Source: an uncultured Porphyromonadaceae bacterium
GTDB lineage: Bacteria; Bacteroidota; Bacteroidia; Bacteroidales; Porphyromonadaceae
DNA: 57,775 bases
Direction of reading: 5' to 3'
NCBI GenBank assembly: GCA_947253625.1
Contig: CAMYAB010000011.1
Coordinates: 1 to 57,775 of the forward strand
Every line of letters starts with the position of its first letter. The stretch's first letter is position 1. The notes beneath the pieces were generated by a model that was not told where the DNA came from, searched no databases, and was given only the letters and a program-made list of their open reading frames with translations. The position numbers were made by a program, and so were the translations under genes. Below, piece after piece: positions 32,559 to 40,884 of the stretch.

Positions 32559-33593
32559 ATGACGATTCAAGAAAAGATAGCACAAATAACCCAAGAGATC
32601 AACGCCCTCACCCAACCCGAAAACCTCGAGCTACTGGAGGAACTGCGTCTAAAGTATCTGAGCAAAAAGGGAGCACTCAACGAAGTCATCAAAGAGTTCA
32701 AAGAGATGCCCAAAGAGACCAAACGAGAGCTCGGCATGCAGCTCAATCAGCTCAAGACCCTTGTACAAGATCGCATAGAGGCCTTCAGGGCACAGCTCGA
32801 TAGTGACAACCACTCATCGGAGCTGGATGCACTGGATCTCAGCCGGACACCCTACCCCCTCCCACTCGGATCTCGACACCCACTCAACATCGTCCGAGAT
32901 CGGATCATCGGTATCTTTAGCCGGCTGGGCTTCAACATCGCCGAGGGACCCGAGGTAGAGGACGATTGGCATGTCTTTGAGTCGCTCAACTTTGCCCCAG
33001 ATCATCCGGCAAGGGACATGCAAGACACCTTCTTTATCGGACACCATCCGGAAATACTGCTACGCACACACACCTCCTCCGTCCAGACCCGGATCATGGA
33101 GCACCAAGAGCCACCCATCCGGATCATCTGCCCGGGTCGTGTCTACCGCAACGAAGCAATCTCGGCACGCGCACACTGCTTCTTTCACCAGGTAGAGGCA
33201 CTCTATGTGGCGGAGCATGTCACTTTCCAGGACCTCCGTCAGGTCCTCTTACACTTCGCCCAAGAGATGTTTGGCCCCGAGACCAAGATCCGGCTACGCC
33301 CCTCCTACTTTCCCTTCACCGAACCATCTGCGGAGATGGATATCTCCTGCAACATCTGCGGTGGCGAGGGCTGTGGCTTTTGCAAGCATACCGGGTGGGT
33401 AGAGATTCTGGGCTGTGGCATGGTAGACCGCAATGTCCTCGAGGCCTGTGGCATCGATAGCGAGAAGTACTCCGGCTACGCACTTGGCATGGGGATTGAG
33501 CGAATCGCCAACCTCAAGTACAGCGTCAATGACCTCCGGCTATTCTCCGAAAACGATATCCGCTTCTTACAGCAATTTGAGTCCGTACGATGA
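32559..33593 (+). CDS. pheS: Phenylalanyl-tRNA synthetase alpha subunit
   Basis: This is the catalytic subunit that charges tRNA-Phe with phenylalanine. Its 344 residues show the N-terminal coiled coil (about 1-85), class II motif 2 (GRVYRNEAISARAHCFFHQVE) and the motif 3 region YALGMGIERIANLKY. The Cys-rich NICGGEGCGFCKHTGW insert is common in this family. It overlaps nth by four bases. The pheT gene is not in the window. Confidence 0.96.
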   Translation: MTIQEKIAQITQEINALTQPENLELLEELRLKYLSKKGALNEVIKEFKEMPKETKRELGMQLNQLKTLVQDRIEAFRAQLDSDNHSSELDALDLSRTPYPLPLGSRHPLNIVRDRIIGIFSRLGFNIAEGPEVEDDWHVFESLNFAPDHPARDMQDTFFIGHHPEILLRTHTSSVQTRIMEHQEPPIRIICPGRVYRNEAISARAHCFFHQVEALYVAEHVTFQDLRQVLLHFAQEMFGPETKIRLRPSYFPFTEPSAEMDISCNICGGEGCGFCKHTGWVEILGCGMVDRNVLEACGIDSEKYSGYALGMGIERIANLKYSVNDLRLFSENDIRFLQQFESVR

Positions 33594-34267
33594 AGCAAAG
33601 TGAGCGAGTAGAGAGCGTCCTGGCATGGTTTCGCAAGGAACGTCCGGTCGTCAAGACTGAGCTCAACTACAGCACCCCCTTTCAGTTGCTCGTAGCTGTC
33701 CTGCTCTCTGCTCAGTGCACCGACAAGCGCATCAATCTAGTGACTCCCGCACTTTTTGAAAAATACCCGGATCCCTGCACCATGGCAAAAGCCACTGCGG
33801 CAGAGCTCCTACCCTATATCTCCAGCGTCACCTACCCCAATAGCAAAGCCAACCACCTTGTCGGCATGGCACAAATGCTCTGCGACACCTACGACAGCAC
33901 CGTGCCAGACGACCCCAAGCAGCTGGTCAAGCTCCCGGGTGTGGGACGCAAAACAGCCAACGTCGTCCTCAGTGCCATCTACGACCAACCACGCATTGCC
34001 GTAGACACACATGTCTACAGAGTCTCTCGCCGAATAGGCCTCGTACCCCTATCCGCCAACACCCCTCTCAAGGTCGAAGAAAAGCTCATGCAGGTCATCC
34101 CGGAGCAGTACTTGGCGGATGCGCACCACTGGATCCTCCTTCACGGGCGATACATCTGCACAGCACGCAACCCCAAGTGCCCCGACTGTGGCATCAGCCA
34201 CTACTGCAAGCACTACGAGAAAAGGACAAAAGTCGCCCCAACCACCACACCGGCCAAGAAAAAGTGA
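33590..34267 (+). CDS. nth: Endonuclease III (DNA glycosylase/AP lyase)
   Basis: This enzyme removes oxidised pyrimidines and cuts the abasic site in base-excision repair. The 225 residues include the helix-hairpin-helix LPGVGRKTANVVLS with catalytic Lys, the catalytic Asp in AVDTHVYRVSRRIGL, and the [4Fe-4S] loop C-X6-C-X2-C-X5-C (CTARNPKCPDCGISHYC). The C-terminal tail is Lys/Thr-rich. It is translationally coupled to pheS by an ATGA overlap. Confidence 0.96.
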   Translation: MKQSERVESVLAWFRKERPVVKTELNYSTPFQLLVAVLLSAQCTDKRINLVTPALFEKYPDPCTMAKATAAELLPYISSVTYPNSKANHLVGMAQMLCDTYDSTVPDDPKQLVKLPGVGRKTANVVLSAIYDQPRIAVDTHVYRVSRRIGLVPLSANTPLKVEEKLMQVIPEQYLADAHHWILLHGRYICTARNPKCPDCGISHYCKHYEKRTKVAPTTTPAKKK

Positions 34268-34297
34268 CAAAAGACCACCTATAAAAAAACCGCCACT

Positions 34298-34969
34298 ATG
34301 GACACATCCAAGTTCACGATTCCCTACATTCCAGTACTTGACTCACTTGACCTCTCCTCCAACGAGATCATCATGGAGGAGCAGGGGCTCAGGCTACCCA
34401 TCATGTACAACAGCTGGCCGGATCAGTACAGGTACATTCCCGTCACGGCAGTAGATCTAGCCTACACCAACACTGGGATATACCTCCGCTTCCAAAGCAG
34501 AGGCAAAGGGCTGAGAGCACAGTTTGGAAAAGACGGTGATCCGGTACACCGAGACAGTTGCGTAGAGGCATTCATCCGCTTTCCTGGAGACGAGAGGTAC
34601 TACAACTTTGAGTTCAACTGCATCGGCACCTGCGATGCCTCATATCGCCTCGACCGAAACGAGCAAACCCCATTCACTGCCAAGCAATACAGCTACATCA
34701 GCAGATCCAGCAGTGAGAGGACAGGGGTCCTCTTTGAGCGTCCCATGGGCATACACTACTTCACCGTATCGGTCAAGCTGGACTTCAACCTCTTCGGCAT
34801 CCAAAGCCCCGATGAAATCCCGACCGGTATCCTCGCCAATTTTTACAAGTGTGGCGACGACACCACCATCCCCCACTACGCCAGCTGGCACAAGGTCGAT
34901 GCACCACATCCCGACTTTCACCGTCCCGAGTCTTTCCTCCCCATAGCATTTGCCAAGAGGGAAAAATAG
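34298..34969 (+). CDS. Carbohydrate-binding family 9-like protein
   Basis: This 223-residue beta-rich protein has no signal peptide. It matches the Bacteroidetes CBM9-like family: DSCVEAFIRF, YYNFEFNCIGT, ANFYKCGDDT, then HYASW and PDFHRPESF near the C-terminus. Related domains bind sugars in xylanases, but the stand-alone cytoplasmic-looking form has no known role. It follows nth by 30 bases and is followed by a clear terminator. Confidence 0.78.
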   Translation: MDTSKFTIPYIPVLDSLDLSSNEIIMEEQGLRLPIMYNSWPDQYRYIPVTAVDLAYTNTGIYLRFQSRGKGLRAQFGKDGDPVHRDSCVEAFIRFPGDERYYNFEFNCIGTCDASYRLDRNEQTPFTAKQYSYISRSSSERTGVLFERPMGIHYFTVSVKLDFNLFGIQSPDEIPTGILANFYKCGDDTTIPHYASWHKVDAPHPDFHRPESFLPIAFAKREK

Positions 34970-35121
34970 CCCACCACCGAGCCACGAGGCGCACCAACCC
35001 TACAAGCACGCGTCTTTTCGCAAAAGCCTTCTATTCTACTCCACCGGAGCAGAGGGGAGATGTGCGTGTGTACTGACATCAGTCTCAAGTCCCCATCGGA
35101 TCGTTTTAGGACACACAAAGA

Positions 35122-35157
35122 AACGGAAGCTCTGTCTGCACAGACCTTCCGTTTTTT
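35122..35157 (+). terminator. Hairpin terminator after CBM9-like gene
   Basis: AACGGAAG (35122-35129) pairs with CTTCCGTT (35146-35153), with an inner CTGT/ACAG pairing, and a run of T follows to 35157. It ends the pheS-nth-CBM9 unit and could also act from the tRNA side. Confidence 0.8.
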
Positions 35158-35208
35158 GTTTCAGGATGCCCGAGCTCAAAAGGCCCAGACAACCGGTATG
35201 ATAAGGAG

Positions 35209-35293
35209 TGCGCAGGATGAGATTCGAACTCACACACCCAAAACGGGCACTACCCCCTCAAAGTAGCGCGTCTACCGATTCCGCCACCTGCGC
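35209..35293 (-). tRNA. tRNA-Leu (GAG)
   Basis: An 85-base class II tRNA. The acceptor stem GCGCAGG pairs with CCTGCGC, the anticodon loop TTGAGGG lies in a CTACT/GGTAG stem and gives anticodon GAG, and a long variable arm and the T loop GTTCGAATC follow. CCA is not encoded. It is the second of two leucine tRNA genes read on this strand. Confidence 0.95.
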
Positions 35294-35331
35294 AAAGGAT
35301 TTTTGATGCTTGATCCATCTTTGATCAAAAG

Positions 35332-35415
35332 TGCCCGGGACAGGAATCGAACCTGCACGGCATTGCTACCACTAGTACCTGAAACTAGCGCGTCTACCAA
35401 TTCCGCCACCCGGGC
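35332..35415 (-). tRNA. tRNA-Leu (CAG)
   Basis: An 84-base class II tRNA with acceptor stem GCCCGGG/CCCGGGC. The anticodon loop TTCAGGT in a CTAGT/ACTAG stem gives anticodon CAG; a long variable arm and GTTCGATTC T loop follow. CCA is not encoded. It lies 38 bases upstream of the GAG gene, probably in one transcript. Confidence 0.95.
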
Positions 35416-35472
35416 AATAAAAGCATGATCGCACCAAGACTTGGGCCTACCCAAGCATCCTATTTGTGATGG

Positions 35473-35504
35473 CAAAGATACCACCATTTTTCTTACCCAC
35501 CAAG
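35473..35504 (-). promoter_or_regulatory. Promoter of the tRNA-Leu pair
   Basis: On the minus strand CTTG (35501-35504), a 20-base spacer and TATCTTTG (35473-35480), 57 bases before the first tRNA. Confidence 0.6.
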
Positions 35505-35653
35505 AAACTTGACCACAAAATTGCATCACACCACACAAATACGAGTGACAAACTCACATCGGAACAGAAAGACTCACTGCTCACAACTTATCACTATATT
35601 TATCCATCCATAGACCTGGAGGTCGGAACACAGTAGATTTCAAACAAAGAAAA

Positions 35654-36016
35654 ATGGGAACACTAAACATCAAACGCGCATATATCGACGCAAAACCTGA
35701 GGATGGGTATCGCATATTGATTGACCGTCTATGGCCACGTGGAGTCACAAAGGAGATGGCCGCCATCGATGAGTGGGCAAAAGAGATCACCCCATCCACC
35801 GAGCTCCGCAAGTGGTTTGGGCACAAAGAGGAAAACTTTGACAAATTTCAGGATCAATACCTAGAAGAGCTGGATGCCAACCCCGAGGCCGAAACATTTG
35901 CGAAGCACTGTAAGGAACTCCTAACCCACGGCAATGTGACCCTCGTCTACGGTGCACGCTCGGCCACTTGCAACCACGCTGTGATCCTGAGAGACTGGAT
36001 ACTCAGGCATTCATAA
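35654..36016 (+). CDS. DUF488 (YeaO-like) family protein
   Basis: This 120-residue cytoplasmic protein has the family pattern ILIDRLWPRGVTKE, IDEWAKEITPSTELRKWFGH and LVYGARSATCNHAVIL. Members are small, widespread and of unknown function. It stands alone between the tRNA genes and fprA. No promoter is obvious. Confidence 0.88.
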   Translation: MGTLNIKRAYIDAKPEDGYRILIDRLWPRGVTKEMAAIDEWAKEITPSTELRKWFGHKEENFDKFQDQYLEELDANPEAETFAKHCKELLTHGNVTLVYGARSATCNHAVILRDWILRHS

Positions 36017-36326
36017 CCTTCTACAAAAAGGTGCCATCTATATAGAATGTCCCAAAACGATTGACACAAACACACAAGGTGCTTCGGACTCGCACTTTGC
36101 TGATAAAATCACCTCACGACAAATAGGAGCCGACAATGTCCTAAACGCCCAAAAGCCTCAATACAGGCGGACGGTGGTTGCGGAAAATAGTGTTATCTTT
36201 GTGTAGTTATGGAGAATAGCCGGCAAGGCGATCAGGAGGAGCGACACGACTGGAGAGAAGTGTGCAAAACCTGGCGACCCACTCCGGCCCATTTTTTACT
36301 CACCTTATTACTTTGTTTTATAGATT
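36017..36326. other. Intergenic region DUF488 / fprA
   Basis: Contains a promoter element (36194-36201) and then a leader of about 125 bases before fprA. A frame opening at 36209 runs into fprA in another phase and has no family resemblance. I see no repeat or hairpin of note. Confidence 0.45.
36194..36201 (+). promoter_or_regulatory. -7 promoter element of fprA
   Basis: TATCTTTG matches TAnnTTTG; no clear -33 element. Confidence 0.45.
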
Positions 36327-37520
36327 ATGATATATATCCCCAAGGTGAACGACAGCACCTACTACCTCGGTGTGAACGATCGCACCAAAGCACTCTTCGA
36401 GAACCTCTGGCCAATACCGGGTGGGGTTGCCTACAACTCCTACCTGATCATGGACGAAAAGACCGTCCTTGTGGACACCGTGGATGTCTGCTATGCGGAC
36501 ATCTTTTTGCATCACCTCGATCAAGTGTTGGACGGTCGTACACTGGACTACTTGGTCGTCGACCACATGGAGCCGGACCACTCGGGATCCATCGCCCTCC
36601 TCAAAAATAAGTACCCGGACATTGTGATCGTGGGCAACAAACGCACCATGCCGATGCTCAAGGGCTTTGAGGGTATTGACCAACAAACCCTAGAAGTGGA
36701 CGAGACGACAGAGCTAAATATCGGCAGTCGCTCCCTAAGGTTCGTAATGGCCCCTATGGTACACTGGCCGGAAGTAATGTTCACCTACGATCCACTCACC
36801 AAGACACTCTTTAGTGCCGATGCCTTTGGCTCCTTTGGGACCCTGGACGGTGGAATAATGGATGAAGAGGTCGATCGCCAAAAATTTTTGGATGAGGTCT
36901 ATCGCTACTACTCCAATATTGTCGGGAAGTACGGTCCCCAGGTCCAAAGGACGCTCAAAAAAGCAGCCACACTCGAGATCGAGACGATCTGCAGCACTCA
37001 CGGTCCAATATGGCGTCGCCACATTCCGGAGATTCTGGACATCTACGACCGCCTGAGCAAGTACGAGCCGGAAGTGGGAGCGACGATCCTGTACGGCTCA
37101 ATGTACGGTCATACCGAGCAGATGGCAGAACTGATCGCACGCTCACTCAGTAGTCACGGTGTCAAGCAAGTACGCCTCCACCACCTTGGTGCCGGACACT
37201 CCTCCTATGCTCTTGCGGATGTCTTTAGGTACAAGGGGGTGATCATTGGCTCCCCTACGTACAACCTAGAGTTTTGGCCACCCATCTCCGACATCATCAC
37301 CAAGATCGCACAGCGAGGCATCCCACAGCGCACCCTGGGCTTCTTTGGCTCCGGTGCTTGGAACTGTGCGGTAGAGAAAAAGTTTGCCGAAGCCGCTGAG
37401 CAACTTCGCTGGCCAATCGCCACCGACCCGGTGATGATGATGTGTGGCATGGATGCCGAGGCTGAAGCCAAAGCCTGGGAGATGGGCAAGACACTGGCTG
37501 AGCAGATCCTTGCAGAATAA
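36327..37520 (+). CDS. fprA: Flavodiiron protein (FprA family A-type flavoprotein)
   Basis: This cytoplasmic enzyme reduces oxygen to water (or nitric oxide to nitrous oxide), protecting anaerobes. The N-terminal metallo-beta-lactamase-like domain carries the diiron ligands: VDHMEPDHSG (His80, Glu82, Asp84, His85), then MVHWPE, SADAFGSFG and STHGPIWR. The C-terminal flavodoxin domain starts near residue 250 with LYGSMYGHTEQ, the FMN phosphate loop. At 397 residues it lacks extra rubredoxin or reductase modules, so it needs a separate electron donor. Confidence 0.95.
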   Translation: MIYIPKVNDSTYYLGVNDRTKALFENLWPIPGGVAYNSYLIMDEKTVLVDTVDVCYADIFLHHLDQVLDGRTLDYLVVDHMEPDHSGSIALLKNKYPDIVIVGNKRTMPMLKGFEGIDQQTLEVDETTELNIGSRSLRFVMAPMVHWPEVMFTYDPLTKTLFSADAFGSFGTLDGGIMDEEVDRQKFLDEVYRYYSNIVGKYGPQVQRTLKKAATLEIETICSTHGPIWRRHIPEILDIYDRLSKYEPEVGATILYGSMYGHTEQMAELIARSLSSHGVKQVRLHHLGAGHSSYALADVFRYKGVIIGSPTYNLEFWPPISDIITKIAQRGIPQRTLGFFGSGAWNCAVEKKFAEAAEQLRWPIATDPVMMMCGMDAEAEAKAWEMGKTLAEQILAE

Positions 37521-37569
37521 CGACCCTAACCATAGTTTTTTTTCAAAACAAAACAGACAAGACCAGACC

Positions 37570-38367
37570 ATGAGAGTAATCATCCAACCCGATAAACAAA
37601 AACTTGCCCTCTGGGCAGCCACTCACGTAGCCAATCGAATCAACGCGGCACGACCGACAGCCGAAAAGCCCTTTGTACTAGGGCTCCCCACAGGCTCCAC
37701 CCCGCTGGGAATGTACAAGGAGCTGATCCGGATGCACAAGGAGGGAAAGGTCTCCTTTGAGCACGTCATTACATTCAATATGGACGAGTACATCGGCATC
37801 CCCAGAGATCATGAGCAGAGCTACCACACATTCATGTGGACCAACTTTTTCAGCCACATAGACATCAAGCCCGAGAATGCACACCTACTGGATGGCAACG
37901 CCAAGGACATTGAGGCAGAGTGCCAAGCCTACGAGGATGCGATGAAAGCCGTAGGCGGAGTAGACCTATTCATTGGCGGTATCGGTCCGGACGGACACAT
38001 CGCCTTCAACGAGCCGGGCTCCTCACTTTCGTCACGCACACGAGTGAAAACCCTGACGACAGATACCATCATTGCCAACTCTCGCTTTTTTGACAACGAC
38101 CTGAACCAAGTACCCCGCACGGCAGTGACCGTCGGCGTAGGCACGATCCTGGATGCCAAGGAGGTCATGATCCTCGCCAACGGACATGGCAAAGCACGCG
38201 CAGTCTACCACGCAGTGGAGGGAGCTGTGAATCAAATGTGGACCATCTCCGCACTCCAGCTGCACCGCAAGGGCATACTCGTGGTGGATGAGGAGGCCTG
38301 CGCCGAACTAAAGGTGGGGACCTACCGCTACTTCAAGGACATAGAGAAAGACAACCTAGCCCTATAG
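37570..38367 (+). CDS. nagB: Glucosamine-6-phosphate deaminase NagB
   Basis: NagB converts glucosamine 6-phosphate to fructose 6-phosphate and ammonia, the entry of amino sugars into glycolysis. The ATG at 37570 gives 265 residues; the frame extends upstream only within fprA. Motifs are LGLPTGSTPLGMY, FNMDEYIG with the catalytic Asp, GIGPDGHIAFNEPGSS and HGKARAV. It is followed within six bases by a sialidase gene, so both serve breakdown of sialylated, GlcNAc-rich host glycans. Confidence 0.96.
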   Translation: MRVIIQPDKQKLALWAATHVANRINAARPTAEKPFVLGLPTGSTPLGMYKELIRMHKEGKVSFEHVITFNMDEYIGIPRDHEQSYHTFMWTNFFSHIDIKPENAHLLDGNAKDIEAECQAYEDAMKAVGGVDLFIGGIGPDGHIAFNEPGSSLSSRTRVKTLTTDTIIANSRFFDNDLNQVPRTAVTVGVGTILDAKEVMILANGHGKARAVYHAVEGAVNQMWTISALQLHRKGILVVDEEACAELKVGTYRYFKDIEKDNLAL

Positions 38368-38372
38368 ACAAG

Positions 38373-39893
38373 ATGCTTCGACTCCTAACCACCTCTATCG
38401 TCTGGATACTCACGGGACTATCTCTCTTTGCACAGAGCGACAGCATCACCGTCTACCCCAGTCGGCACGGCATGGAGCCGGGAGCGATGCGTCGCACCCT
38501 ATTTGCACTCCGCCTACCCCAAAACTTGGCGAATGAGCCGATCGAACTGACCCTGTCCGGAGCCACGGACAGCAACCTACAGCCACAGGTACTCCTAGCC
38601 GACTCCCTAGACGTACGAGACCTCGACGACTACAAGGGACGGATAGCCTACCGCCAGGCCAAAACAACAGGTGGCTACCCCACCCTGAGGTTTGAGGCCA
38701 AGCCCGGAGCCGTCGCATACATCGTGGTCAATATCCCGCACGATGCACGTCCGGGCAATACCCTCACCGTGAAGCTGGAGCAGGCCCGTGTAGGCAAAAA
38801 GCCCATCGCACTCAAGCAAGGGAATAGGTACGGACTCACTGCAGAGCGACGCCTATTTGCACAGTACAAGCCTCTATTTGTCCCCGGAGACACCGGTAGC
38901 AAAAACTTCCGGATACCCGCCCTCCTCAAGACAAAAAAGGGAACCCTCATCGCCGCCGCAGATCGACGGAAGTACAACCAGATCGACATACCTCACGACA
39001 TAGACATTGTCATCCGCAGGAGCTTTGACGGAGGCAAGAGCTGGACCGGCACACAGTTTGTGATCGAGGGGCACGGCTACGGACATGGCTACGGAGATGT
39101 GGCACTGGTCCAAGCCCCAAGTGGCAAGATCGTGATGGTCTTCATCGGAGGGCCGGGACTTTGGGGTTCCACGCCCGAAAACCCCATGCCCACCTACGTC
39201 ATGACCAGCGACGACGATGGCGCCACCTGGTCGGAGGCAAGAGACATCACCCACTTCCTCTACGGGGCAGAGTGTCCGGATCCGGTCCGAAAAGGCTTTC
39301 TCAGCTCCTTCTGCGCCTCCGGACAAGGAGCAGTCTCTGCGACAGGACGGATCATGTTTGTCGCCGCAATCCGCACCGGACAAGCGCACAAGCTGGACAA
39401 CTACCTCATCTACTCCGATGACGAGGGCGAGACCTGGCAAGTATCCGAGTGCGCCTACAGCGGTGGAGATGAGTCCAAAGTACTGGCTATGCCCGACGGC
39501 ACGATCCTCATGAGCATACGCAACCCCCACCGCAACGACCGAATCTTCAGAGTAAGTACGGACAATGGAGTCACCTGGAGCGAGACCGGCACACAAGCCT
39601 ATGCCGGACTGCACGACCCCGCGTGCAACGGCGCACCCCTGCTCGTGAGGCACGAAGGGAAGGTGGTCCTGCTCCACTCTTTGCCCAAAGGACCACGCTC
39701 TCGATGGGACGGAGTGATCTACCGATACGACGCCACCCGGCAAAAGTGGTCGGAGCCATACCTCGTCAATCCGGGGATGAGTGCCTACTCCGACATGACC
39801 CTCATAGACGACGAGACGATCGGCTACTTTGTCGAGGAAGATGATCAGATGACCCTGACCTTTCTCACCCTACCGGTCTCAGCACTCTTTTGA
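38373..39893 (+). CDS. Exo-alpha-sialidase
   Basis: This secreted glycoside hydrolase removes terminal sialic acid. A signal peptide ends near residue 20 (SLFAQ). An N-terminal beta-sandwich region (about 21-165) precedes the six-bladed catalytic propeller, with the FRIP motif at 179-182 and four Asp boxes (SFDGGKSW, SDDDGATW, SDDEGETW, STDNGVTW). It has 506 residues and no visible type IX secretion tail. It lies six bases after nagB and is followed by a strong terminator. Sialic acid transport and lyase genes are not in the window. Confidence 0.94.
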   Translation: MLRLLTTSIVWILTGLSLFAQSDSITVYPSRHGMEPGAMRRTLFALRLPQNLANEPIELTLSGATDSNLQPQVLLADSLDVRDLDDYKGRIAYRQAKTTGGYPTLRFEAKPGAVAYIVVNIPHDARPGNTLTVKLEQARVGKKPIALKQGNRYGLTAERRLFAQYKPLFVPGDTGSKNFRIPALLKTKKGTLIAAADRRKYNQIDIPHDIDIVIRRSFDGGKSWTGTQFVIEGHGYGHGYGDVALVQAPSGKIVMVFIGGPGLWGSTPENPMPTYVMTSDDDGATWSEARDITHFLYGAECPDPVRKGFLSSFCASGQGAVSATGRIMFVAAIRTGQAHKLDNYLIYSDDEGETWQVSECAYSGGDESKVLAMPDGTILMSIRNPHRNDRIFRVSTDNGVTWSETGTQAYAGLHDPACNGAPLLVRHEGKVVLLHSLPKGPRSRWDGVIYRYDATRQKWSEPYLVNPGMSAYSDMTLIDDETIGYFVEEDDQMTLTFLTLPVSALF

Positions 39894-39990
39894 GCAGAGC
39901 TACGAGAGTAGAGTAGGACTAGGGGGCACGTTACATTTGCCCAACGACTAGGAGCGGTGATGTCTGCGCGACTCACCTGCTCACCCAAAG

Positions 39991-40032
39991 AGAGGGTGCG
40001 CCAAAACAACGGTTTTGACGCGCCCTCTCTTT
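39991..40032 (+). terminator. Hairpin terminator after sialidase
   Basis: A 17-bp stem (39991-40007 with 40012-40028; one G-T wobble, one mismatch) has loop AACG and is followed by TTTT. The stem AGAGGGTGCGCCAAAAC is related to those at 8611 and 23441. Confidence 0.82.
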
Positions 40033-40092
40033 TGTCCATTTTGTACCAAAATCTGCTCTGCTTTTTACGCTCCAAAAAAGCTCAAAATTTTT

Positions 40093-40204
40093 CTTCTTTC
40101 CGTCTAAGCGCTTTCTTCTATCCGTGAAAAGTTTTGCTTCTATCCGTGAAACCGATCGCTTCTACCCGTGAAACTCAAAGGCTCCTATAAGCGCCTGATT
40201 ATCA
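40093..40204 (+). repeat. 22-bp tandem repeat element, copy C
   Basis: Four 22-bp units starting near 40093, 40114, 40136 and 40158. The last three carry the core CTTCTATCCGTGAAA (one base changed in the last), with the same linkers AGTTTT and CCGATC as copy A. The tail ends in TGATTATCA at 40204. Confidence 0.9.
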
Positions 40205-40431
40205 CCTCTTCCCCAAAAGCTTTTTTTACCCCAAAAATTCCTCATATAAGATCTCACTCCAACAGTAGTTATACCGCTTGAGTCAGCACACAAAGCCTTG
40301 CCACAAAAGCCTGAGGAAAAAGGTCACAAAAACGCTTAAAATCTCACTAGACCGGACTGAGCCTCACCGGGTCGGAGGCTGCTGTGAGAAATATGGAAGC
40401 GAGAGGACACAATTCACTCAGAAGAAAATAG

Positions 40432-40439
40432 TATATTTG
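40432..40439 (+). promoter_or_regulatory. -7 promoter element of uptake locus
   Basis: TATATTTG matches TAnnTTTG, 21 bases before the ATG at 40461. This distance supports the short start of the next gene. Confidence 0.5.
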
Positions 40440-40460
40440 CTGGCAAAGAACCGGCTTGAT

Positions 40461-40802
40461 ATGAGAAGCGACAACCGACAGATCACTGTGCTGGCCCTAT
40501 TTCTGCTAGGCACTTTTTGCTCTCTGGGTATTACACTCGGAGTGCACTCGTTGTCGCACGAGCACAGGGTGCATCTAGAGCAAGTCCATAGCTTGGGCAG
40601 CAGCCCCCACATGATCGCTGACGGAGAGACAGCCTGCCTGCTGGACCTTTTTGTCAGCAGCAGCTTTGACTCTTTTGCTCCAAGCCGAGAGGTGGTCGCA
40701 CTCACCTTTGTCGAGAGAGACGACCTATTCTATCAGGATTCCACCATTCCCTCTTTTTGCGGGCACTCCTCCGCACTTCGTGCTCCTCCCCAATTGAGTT
40801 AG
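40461..40802 (+). CDS. Small secreted or membrane-anchored His-rich protein
   Basis: This protein has 113 residues from MRSDNRQITVLAL; an upstream frame to 40278 is rejected because the promoter element lies within it. One hydrophobic segment (about 8-27) could be an uncleaved anchor or signal. After it come clustered histidines (HSLSHEHRVHLEQVH, about 30-44), two separated Cys and a C-terminus ending LRAPPQLS. I do not recognise the family. It immediately precedes a TonB-dependent receptor, and similar short His/Cys proteins ahead of receptors suggest metal handling; that is inference from position and composition. Confidence 0.6.
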   Translation: MRSDNRQITVLALFLLGTFCSLGITLGVHSLSHEHRVHLEQVHSLGSSPHMIADGETACLLDLFVSSSFDSFAPSREVVALTFVERDDLFYQDSTIPSFCGHSSALRAPPQLS

Positions 40803-40884
40803 GACCACTCATCACGGCAGGTCTGTACACGACTTGTCGTACCAATCACTTGATTTTACCTAACTCATTTTACCCACACATACG

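Larger units (their letters stand above)
39894..40460. other. Intergenic region sialidase / uptake locus
   Basis: Contains the sialidase terminator, repeat element copy C and the promoter element of the uptake locus (40432-40439). A frame opening at 40278 joins the small-protein gene but begins before the promoter. Nothing else is recognised. Confidence 0.5.

Noticed and set aside
36209..36610. 133-codon frame upstream of and overlapping fprA
   Set aside because: It runs into fprA in another phase and has no family resemblance; the upstream part is better seen as the fprA leader.
38373..39893. Type IX secretion C-terminal domain on the sialidase, DPP7 or metalloprotease
   Set aside because: None of the three ends with the expected ~80-residue conserved domain; the sialidase ends with its last propeller strand.
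40278..40460. N-terminal extension of the small His-rich protein
   Set aside because: A -7 promoter element at 40432-40439 lies within it, and the hydrophobic signal starts only at the ATG at 40461.
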